A stretch of DNA of 64,000 bases, taken from contig CACVBU010000032.1 in assembly GCA_902728285.1 (NCBI GenBank), forward strand, positions 434,001-498,000. The letters are read 5' to 3'. The notes under the pieces are model-generated. The model was not told the DNA's origin. It saw only the letters and a list, made by a program, of their open reading frames with translations, and did no database searches. A program made the position numbers and the translations under genes. This DNA is from Clytia hemisphaerica (Eukaryota; Cnidaria; Hydrozoa; Leptothecata; Clytiidae). Below, piece after piece: positions 58,101 to 64,000 of this stretch (positions are counted from its first letter, which is position 1; the number at the start of each line of letters is the position of its first letter).

Positions 58101-58109
58101 CAAAAATGA
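43136..58109 (+). CDS. Universal stress protein (UspA family)
   Basis: Coding exons: 43136-43208, 57140-57232, 57442-57519, 57745-58109, all in phase; 202 residues. UspA-fold proteins are small alpha/beta, often ATP-binding and homodimeric, and respond to stress. Seen: the first beta strand KKVLIAMDESEHSKRAFE (residues 7-24), DVLILLHIFNPPPPP, and the C-terminal nucleotide-binding motif G-x2-G-x9-G-S at 168-182 (GSRGLNKLRRTFLGS) followed by VMVVPP. Both halves of the fold are present, so the gene should be intact. Exon 3 adds a Met/His-rich segment (residues 58-72). The start at 43136 gives the normal USP N-terminus; an in-frame ATG at 43022 would add 38 residues and is less likely. Intron 1 is about 13.9 kb and packed with repeats. 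A possible poly(A) hexamer is at 58726. Confidence 0.92.
44179..44450. mobile_element. MITE, TACACTTTTTTT variant
   Basis: It begins TACACTTTTTTTAATATAAG and ends with the inverted TTCTTATAAAAGTGTA. The interior has repeated 'ataagaaca' and 'gaggctcaaaatcgcc'. Copy A carries the corresponding left part at 6139-6250. Confidence 0.75.
44680..45040. mobile_element. MITE, CCGGAAAC family (within copy B)
   Basis: The left arm 'atgtagcgtttctggaaacc' pairs with the right arm 'cattccggaaacactacatt'. CCGGGTGAAAAA on the left and TTCACCCGCATTCCGG on the right are the family hallmarks. Confidence 0.65.
45060..45610 (+). repeat. Minisatellite, about 53-58-bp unit, roughly ten copies
   Basis: Diverged tandem units of 'ttccacgttttaaacgcacg' plus 'gaagaaaatgtccaaattca'. 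The CACGTG E-box-like core recurs in many units. It corresponds to 6300-6545 in copy A but has about twice as many units. Confidence 0.85.
46266..47034. other. USP intron 1 segment, nothing recognised
   Basis: A short CpG-rich patch 'cgctcgttgcgctcgctcgt' lies near 46499. No exon or element ends can be supported. Confidence 0.4.
47035..47215. mobile_element. 181-bp MITE with TA ends
   Basis: The left TAGACCTTTTTTCAAAGAGG and right CCTCTTTGAAAAAAGGTCTA are exact inverted copies. A second inverted block, 'gaataattatgtagtccagc', continues the arm. It is compact enough to fold almost end to end. Confidence 0.88.
47216..47886. other. USP intron 1 segment, nothing recognised
   Basis: A+T-rich with a weak inverted pair 'gaacaaactaaacatagaaa' (47428) and 'tttctatgtttag' (47493), perhaps a small hairpin element of about 80 bases. 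Otherwise featureless. Confidence 0.35.
47887..48181 (-). mobile_element. G-run MITE copy, opposite orientation
   Basis: It reads as the complement of the reference: C-runs of 6-13, 'ggccccttattttgctctaa', and a terminus TTATTTGGAACCTAAGAGTA at 48162-48181. The left terminus is missing or degraded near 47887. Confidence 0.82.
48182..49477. other. USP intron 1 segment, little recognised
   Basis: It contains (TCGG)4 at about 49330-49345 followed by unit-like sequence, possibly a remnant of another microsatellite-led element. No exons seen. Confidence 0.4.
49478..49725 (+). repeat. Direct repeat, left copy
   Basis: The block from 'cgatcgcaagataacttcta' through 'ttaaggtgttcgcggcgtgt' to 'catgtgaaaaggaggtaaaa' recurs at 52178-52665, where about 260 extra bases split it. 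The two copies bracket a LINE fragment and a foldback element. Confidence 0.75.
49840..50520 (-). pseudogene. LINE reverse transcriptase C-terminal fragment
   Basis: Minus-strand frames hold the connection region and tail of a non-LTR reverse transcriptase: STKCLGVIIDDELKWDVHVQ, GILPSVLYGILIWGNCSD, then HIRAARFSNRL and finally ARFTFVDYKRSFKYRAAIVR near 50030-49970. At least one frame change lies near 50270. The palm and catalytic residues are absent. It is a different lineage from the 32-33 kb copy by sequence. Confidence 0.82.
50830..51996. mobile_element. Foldback element with subrepeated arms
   Basis: The left arm (50830-51140) and right arm (51712-51996) are inverted copies. Each is built from four to five subrepeats of about 57 bases with 'taactttccgagttattttt' and 'tttttaactcgggaattttt'. 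The outer ends are CGAGGTCCGGAATTCC and its inverse GGAATTCCAGGCCTCG. The central 570 bases are unrelated, with 'gacccttcaaaggtcc'. The structure is like Drosophila FB elements in outline. Frames across the arms are artefacts. Confidence 0.85.
52178..52665 (+). repeat. Direct repeat, right copy with an insertion
   Basis: It matches 49478-49725 at both ends. The middle (about 52212-52510) is extra and holds 'tcccgctaaggg'-type motifs that also occur inverted at 51530-51610 inside the foldback centre. Confidence 0.7.
52666..53739. other. USP intron 1 segment, nothing recognised
   Basis: A+T-rich, no repeat structure or exon that I can support. Confidence 0.4.
53740..54350 (+). repeat. Tandem repeat, about 170-190-bp unit
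   Basis: Units begin near 53742, 53934, 54101 and 54283 with 'gtagcatcatggaaaaagtt' and contain 'tttacacatgagctgcattt' and 'gatatttgaaataattctgtg'. A single displaced unit is at 55440-55620. In USP intron 1. Confidence 0.8.
54351..57139. other. USP intron 1, right part
   Basis: One dispersed unit of the preceding tandem repeat lies at 55440-55620, and an A-rich tract at 56809-56840. No exons seen before the acceptor at 57138-57139. Confidence 0.45.
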
Positions 58110-58725
58110 TACATAAATGTCCCATAATGAAAATGTTTGCGAGTGATAATGTGTGAATTTTGTGATATATTATTTCATATGAATTTTAGGTTTAGATCAC
58201 AATGAGTATAAAATGCACATTCAAATTATTTATTATTTGCCATTAAAATTATCCTGTTTTTTATTCTACTTTTAGAGCTTTTACCAATATTAATTTGACT
58301 CTGACACCACGTTTCTTTCTGTACCCGATTCGTTTTTTAATGTTTTTGTTTTGATTTTCTTTGAATTTGATTTTTATAACTACTATTTATTGTACTGAAT
58401 GCGTTATGTTTGGTTATATGTTTTGTAATGATAGGAGAATAATATATTGTTTTGAATGAGTTGACAGACTACTATTTAATTGATGTTACCTTATTGTAGT
58501 CCTTCAGACAACCATATATTCTACATTAGATAATCTGTCGAAGGATAACTACTAGCTCATCTTAACGATGAGAACAACAGAGAACCACCATGTTGCGATT
58601 TTCTTTCATGTGACATTTTTTATTCTAAACGTTTTTCGATCCACGTTAAGTTTTTCCAATAATCTTTTGTTACATATGCAATATTTTATTCTATTCAATA
58701 GTAAATACAATTAACAAATCAATGA

Positions 58726-58731
58726 AATAAA
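58726..58731 (+). terminator. Candidate poly(A) signal of the USP gene
   Basis: AATAAA lies 617 bases past the USP stop and only 38 bases before the TTC12 start codon. If used, the two genes nearly touch. It may instead be chance within the TTC12 leader. Confidence 0.25.
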
Positions 58732-58768
58732 AAAGTGACAACTAAGCAGAAAACACCCCAAGAAAACT

Positions 58769-60029
58769 ATGAGTGGAGACAAAGATTTGGATTCGTTCCT
58801 CAAGAAAATTGATGACGTTGGTAAGAAGTTATACTTTCCTTAACAGCTATATTGTTATACATCAAGAATTCAAATGCTTCCAAAAATAGCTATGTGGTGG
58901 TTATTACATAGCAATTAACTCTAATAATAGCTTATTCCAAATTAGGGCCGAAAGTTTAAACCTTAGCATAGTTTATCGTTAGGGCATTAGCTGATAACTT
59001 CAAATAACTCACCTGGTAATACTCCAATTGCTCCTTGTTTCTGAAATTGCCCTTTTTTGTTTTGTTGAGGTGTTTTCACAGCATTTTTTAATTTTAAGCG
59101 ATTTATTTTACAGGTTCATTGATTCGAGACATGAACACAGGGAGCGAAGAGAAGAGAAGTAAAGCAATGGAGAAAGCTGACGAATTTCTGACTGAATATC
59201 GTCAACAACAACATTCATCTGATGGAAGTTCAGCCGTCAACCGATCTGTTATCAACAAATACACAGATGATGAACAAAAGGTTTTTTTTGATAATCTTAA
59301 CAAAAATAATAACCTTTGAATGTCAGCTCTCTGAGTTTTTTATGGCTAAGCTGATTGCAGTAATTCATGCTCGCTTGGCACAACCGCACTGAGAAGGAAG
59401 AAAAATGTGTCTTTTAAAATTTTAAAACGGTCTCATATTGTCAATCTATCAAGGAAGATTGAACTCAATATCTGTCTGAATTTTCGGGCACCTTGAAACG
59501 ACCGTTGTAACAAAAGTGGTATTCATTTTTCAGCCGACATCTCAAAGGAATGAAATAAGCCAAGGTAAGATTTTCGTAAAAACATAAAAGACAAGTTACC
59601 TTAAAATGCTGAAATGCACTAATGTTTCTGAATCATTATAATAAAATGAATAATAATGTAGTACTCATTCACTCAAAACGCAACTGAGCTGATTTTCAGT
59701 TCGCAGAAAATTCTCTTTTTAGAGACTTTATGAATGTGGTCTAAAATTGAAAAATAATTATCTTAAGGAAGTCAACATAAAAAGGATTTGAAAGTTTATT
59801 TGTTTTTGGTTAACAAACATCTTTCATAGAAGCTTTCATGGCATCAGTGGAGCGAGATGCAACAGAAAGGACTGAACGACGTCAAAAGAATCTTGTCACT
59901 AGTACTTCATACAAAGAGAAAGGAAACAGTGCTTTCAAAAGTGGTCACTTCACTGAAGCCATCGAATGGTACTCCAAAGCCATCAGTCTGTCGCCCGACC
60001 AAGTCACCTATTATTCAAATCGTACACAG
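58769..60029 (+). CDS. TTC12: Tetratricopeptide repeat protein 12, 5' part
   Basis: Coding exons: 58769-58820, 59114-59280, 59534-59564, 59830-60029, all in phase for 150 residues, ending at an intact donor. TTC12 is a cytoplasmic factor needed for axonemal dynein arm preassembly, and its loss in humans causes primary ciliary dyskinesia. Family signs: the N-terminus MSGDKDLDSFLKKIDDVGSL resembles the human DLQKFLKNVDEISNLI, EAFMASVERDATER (84-97) matches EAFLASVEKDAKER, and the first TPR begins KEKGNSAFKSGHFTEAI and runs to YYSNRTQ (150). The remaining TPRs and the armadillo-like part are not found before 64000, so the gene continues outside or has a very long intron containing the minus-strand BTB gene. 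The start is the first in-frame ATG and fits the family length. Confidence 0.9.
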
Positions 60030-61259
60030 GTCAGAACTTTCTCTTGTTTTGATTTTTATATTAACATTTTATTTCATTAAGATACATACAAATCCCAATC
60101 CCAAAATATTCGTGAAATATTCATCTACTATAACATGTTAAAAAACAACAAGGAATAAAAACTGTCAATAAATCACCCAATAAAATTCTACCAAATTATA
60201 TTTGGTTCGCTGGATATAGCCGCTTTAAAACAGTTGCAAACAGTTGCCTTCGTCAAATTTAGAACGCCATGCCTTATACCGAGTCTGTTAAATGACGCGC
60301 CTTACGCGCCTGAATTTTGACGCGCCCTCTTACGCGCCTTATTATCAACGTGCCCTAAATTTTTGACGTGCCTTACAGTATTACTACCTTAAATTTTTGT
60401 AAATTTTGACGTGATTTTTATTGCCCCCCGGCACGTGAAAGGCGAATGTTCTGCGAAAAATTATTCAGAAAAAAAGACGACAACAACGGCGGTTCATTTC
60501 ATTTTTTCTGATTTATTACCAGATAAATTATGATGTTATCTTATATGTTATTATTTTGACAGGCATTGTACTGTTCTTTTAGGTGTTTTATGGGCTTTTT
60601 ACTATCAATAGCGCCTCTGTAAAGATAATTGAAAAAAGTGTTACGAGTCCAAACTTTATTTTGTTGAATATTTTACTTCTTCGACCTCAATCAAACCCTG
60701 AATTTATATTGTATGATTTTCTTCATGGATTTTTCGAATGAAAATATTCTAGTAGGAGTTTCATTTATGAAATTTATGTTCAATGTTGTCCGATTATCTT
60801 TGACGACCACAAGCACACACCATCATGATTAAGCTAAAAATCGACCTTGTAAATTTCATGATACCAATCGAATAGATCAACCAATAAAAACCCACCCACT
60901 CTTGGAAAAAAAATTCAACAAAAAAAAAAATAGATAAAATAGAAAAATAAATCAGACAAATTAATTTGGAAATCAATACTACTTGACAAAGCTTACCATG
61001 TATCTTTAAATCAATAGTTTTAAAAGTATGCTTACGCATCAGCCCTATCTGACCAATAATAATGTAATGCCTATGTATACATATTCTACCATTCTTCAAA
61101 AAGAAGTAAACTATTTTTGACAAGAGCTTCGGCATCACATAATTAAAGAAAATTTTTTAGGAATTATAGGAGATTCAGATTGAAGGAAACTAATTGAAAG
61201 TTTTGTTACGAAAATGATGCTTGTAAAAACAAGTATGCTATGTTTGATTTATGAAAAAA
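60030..61259. other. TTC12 intron or downstream region
   Basis: At 60285-60400 are short repeats of 'gacgcgccttacgcgcc'. The remainder is A+T-rich. No further TTC12 exon was recognised. Confidence 0.4.
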
Positions 61260-61630
61260 GTTATTACCGAAGGCCAAATTTGCTTTAAATCAAAAGTTAT
61301 TGAGAAACCATTCTTATAAAGACGATGCTTAAAAGAAAAATAGATATGCTCACGTTAAGCACAATTCCTTCCTGGCTTTGCTAAAGAACTAATTACCGAA
61401 AGCCTAATTCCCTCAAATCAAAAGTTATTGATTGGTTTCTTCGATGCTTATAAGAAAAATGAATATGCCCACGTTAAGCACAGTCCCTTACTTGCTTTGA
61501 AAATACTGCTTACCGAAAGCCTAATCCCCTCAAATCAAAAGTTATTGATTGGTTTCTTATAAAGAAGATGCTTATAAGAAAAATAAATATGCTGACATTA
61601 AACACAATTCCTTACTTGCTTTGAAAAGAA
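61260..61630 (+). repeat. Tandem repeat, about 115-120-bp unit, three copies
   Basis: Units contain 'ttaccgaaagcctaatcccc', 'tcaaatcaaaagttattgat' and 'atatgcccacgttaagcaca'. They are diverged by a few bases each. Non-coding. Confidence 0.8.
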
Positions 61631-61636
61631 CTAATA

Positions 61637-61711
61637 GCGAGGTTAAATATCGGGTTTGCTCTAGAACGTTTCCTTTCAGTTTCTCGTTCTAAAGCAAATC
61701 CGATATTTTTG
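61637..61711. repeat. Small inverted repeat
   Basis: 'aatatcgggtttgctctaga' on the left and 'ctaaagcaaatccgatattt' on the right form a hairpin with about 24-base arms and a short loop. It follows 'aatagcgaggttaa', which matches the end of the 9152-10946 element, so it may be a remnant of a related transposon. Confidence 0.6.
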
Positions 61712-62267
61712 CCCGGGGTATGTCTGCCTAGCTTTCGGGTTAGCCTGTAGAAAAGAAAACATTTAAAACAAAAGAGGGACAAAAGAAAAGAGAAAAACCG
61801 TTGGTGGGCAAGCCTGGGCAGAAATTAAAATTACTAAATGTAGACGGGCCTTAAATTTCAAAACAAAGGCTGAATAAAGTCTAAACCAGGCTCTATCCGA
61901 TCCGTCAATCAAAACAAACTTATCGAGAACAAAAAAAAATATTGCTTGCGAAAACGAAAGTGACACACAAAAAAACAAACAAACAGACACACAGACTACG
62001 GTTATTAATATTTAGATAAGAATATCAGGGTGAGATTTCGGAATAATAGGCCTATTACAATAGAAAAATAAGAATAATTCTCACCCTCAGCCAACGTACA
62101 CTATTCTTATAAAAAAAAAGCGTGTAATTAAAAATAGTTCAACTTAATATGTTTTATGATTTTCCCTTAAAAGAAGATTCTTTCGTAAATCTACTAACAG
62201 GAGGCTATACTAACCTTGTTGCAAGCCACGTGTTACTATGCAGGTCCTCCTTCAAATATTTCAAATG

Positions 62268-63732
62268 TCAAGGACAATGCGTACTTGGGCATCGATTTTT
62301 TTTATATGCACCGCTACACATGCTGTACATACGGAACCATAATCGAAACTTTGTCAATCGTTTTTTTATCGTAAAATTTAAAAGAGAAAAATCTTTCATC
62401 AATTGAAATTCTCCAAAGACTGCTGCACCTCTACCAATTTGATTCAGTATATTTTCCGTGGCTTCTTTTGAGAAATTCATCTCACTGGCCAGCTTCAAAT
62501 ATTTCAATAGGATTTTTGGTCGTTTTTCTTCAATTTTTTGAATGAATTCTTCGATTCTCTTCAATAGTCGGTCAACTTTATATTCGGCTGCAAGAGTCGC
62601 CAACGAAAGCATGTCAACTTTTTCTTCTAGAGAAATTAAAGAAGTTATAAAGATTGGAAATGTCTCTAAAAGAATCTTAAATAAAGATAAAATATGAAAT
62701 TCTTTTAGCCCGATTTGCAGAAATGCTGGCTTCTAGCTGCGAGCCACTATTCCCCTTTTTGGGTTTCAATTTTAACCATGCTGTTGTAGATGATGCTTCT
62801 TTTGATTCTAGATAAAAAATGATCGAAGGGGGTAGATTCTATTGGGGGACCCTGGGACTACAAAAATCAAAAAAGGTTGGTGCTAGTAGAGTTAAGCATC
62901 TAGAAAGAAAAGCAAGTGATAAGATAAAGGAAATTATACAATTGAAGACATTTCCTTTTTTAAACTTAGAGACGTTTTGCACATAGAGGTGACACCGTGC
63001 GAAGTTAGATCCTATAACAATGTTTACCTCTGATCATTGTTGGCTTCTTCAGGAACGTCAAAAATTGAACCACTTGATCGAAACATTTTCCTGGTAATTC
63101 CAGAATTTTCTTTCCATTTACATCTCGCGAAGCGGTCTCTAACATTTCCTCGAACACAGGAGATGCTTCACTCAAAACAAACGAATCCACATAAAGCTTG
63201 ACATCCTCAGCAATGAGAATTGCATAATGAGCATTATTCGGTTCAGCTAAGAAGCTGTTTTTATCGTTACCGTCAAATTTGAAATGGTCAGCATTCTCAA
63301 AATCCTTTTTAGCCGAAAGATCGATAACCCTGTCTTCATACAAAATGACGTCACAAAATTTGAAGATGTCCTCTATTTCAGTTAAGAATTTGTTATCACT
63401 CGTGTGGCTTTTGGATTTTTCGATCAAGGAATTTCTGATCAATTCATATCTTGTGATTGGCTTCATATCGATGAATGTTTTATTCTCTTTGGAGATCGTA
63501 CTAAGCTCCATACGAGGTTTCTTTCTCAGTAAGGTACGATACAAATTCTTCAATTCGAACTTATCGGCTTTAAGTAGGATATCCAGTTGTTTGTCATTGA
63601 GTTGGGTATTGTCTGAGATTTGTGATGGACCATCAGGATGTTTCAACAGCAAGAAGTTTTCCAATTCTTTCTTCAGGACCTCCAAACCCCATTGATTTGA
63701 CAATTCAAGTAAATTGTTGAACTTTGTCGAGG
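62268..63732 (-). CDS. Tandem-BTB domain protein, 3' part
   Basis: Two minus-strand exons: 63732-63028 and 62626-62268 (stop TGA at 62270-62268). The phase agrees across the 401-base intron. The first exon opens with the end of one BTB domain (KFNNLLELSNQWGLEVLKKE) and then, after a charged linker, begins a second BTB (HYAILIAEDVKLYVDSFVLS, SPVFEEML, ILELPGK). The second exon completes it (VDMLSLATLAAEYKVDRLLK) with a short helical tail. BTB proteins dimerise and often act as cullin-3 adaptors. The 5' exons, with the first BTB start, lie beyond 63733 or outside the window; 63733-64000 shows none. The last 50 residues, after LNQIGRG, are less domain-like and may be read-through past an unused donor. 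Confidence 0.82.
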
Positions 63733-64000
63733 CTAAAATATAATTTCGAGGGATTTTAATGTAATGTTATAATAAGAAAGCTCAAAACTTTGTCTGCCCT
63801 CTTGAAAGTTCATGCATGTTAAAGCGAAAAGAGTCTTTTAATCTTGAACCTGGACCTGAACCTGTCTGTCCAACTGACTAAAATTCGTCGTCCATACGTA
63901 GTTGGCATGAAACTTTAAGTTCTAAAACGAAAAATCAAAGTATTTTTCTTTTAATTTGAACAAGCTTTGATATCATCGAGCACTCTCGGCAGATAGAAGA

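Overview
This is A+T-rich nuclear DNA from a non-vertebrate animal. The genes are split into many short exons with GT/AG introns, and most of the window is introns and old transposon debris. The gene set is an animal one: an ER rhomboid-like UBAC2, a RapGAP, the cilia factor TTC12 and a tandem-BTB protein. A universal stress protein gene is also present, a family absent from vertebrates but found in cnidarians, sponges and molluscs. I cannot place the species more precisely.

Layout. 1-7979: satellite DNA and a mosaic repeat (copy A of a roughly 2.9 kb family). 7980-17270 (+): UBAC2, nine coding exons. 17271-26155: intergenic, several MITE-like elements and a GC-richer tandem array. 26156-38223 (+): a sixteen-exon gene joining a LIM domain, a Rap-GAP domain and a BTB/BACK-like region. 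38224-43135: intergenic, dense in inverted-repeat elements. 43136-58109 (+): a universal stress protein gene with four coding exons and a first intron of about 13.9 kb filled with repeats. 58769-60029 (+): the first four coding exons of TTC12, whose remaining exons are not in the window. 62268-63732 (-): the 3' part of a tandem-BTB gene, on the strand opposite TTC12.

The genes look like independent housekeeping or signalling genes, not an operon. UBAC2 would act in ER quality control, the RapGAP protein in switching off Rap-type GTPases, TTC12 in axonemal dynein assembly, and the USP in nucleotide-linked stress responses. Exon boundaries were set by hand from GT/AG sites, phase matching and remembered family sequences; no alignment was run.

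The most interesting items are the LIM-RapGAP-BTB domain combination; a Helentron/HINE-like insertion in that gene flanked by a 40-base duplication that copies a splice acceptor and the start of an exon; several nested insertions (LINE in MITE, MITE in MITE); a MITE family with long G-runs inside its terminal repeats; two large foldback elements; and a Met/His-rich exon in the USP.
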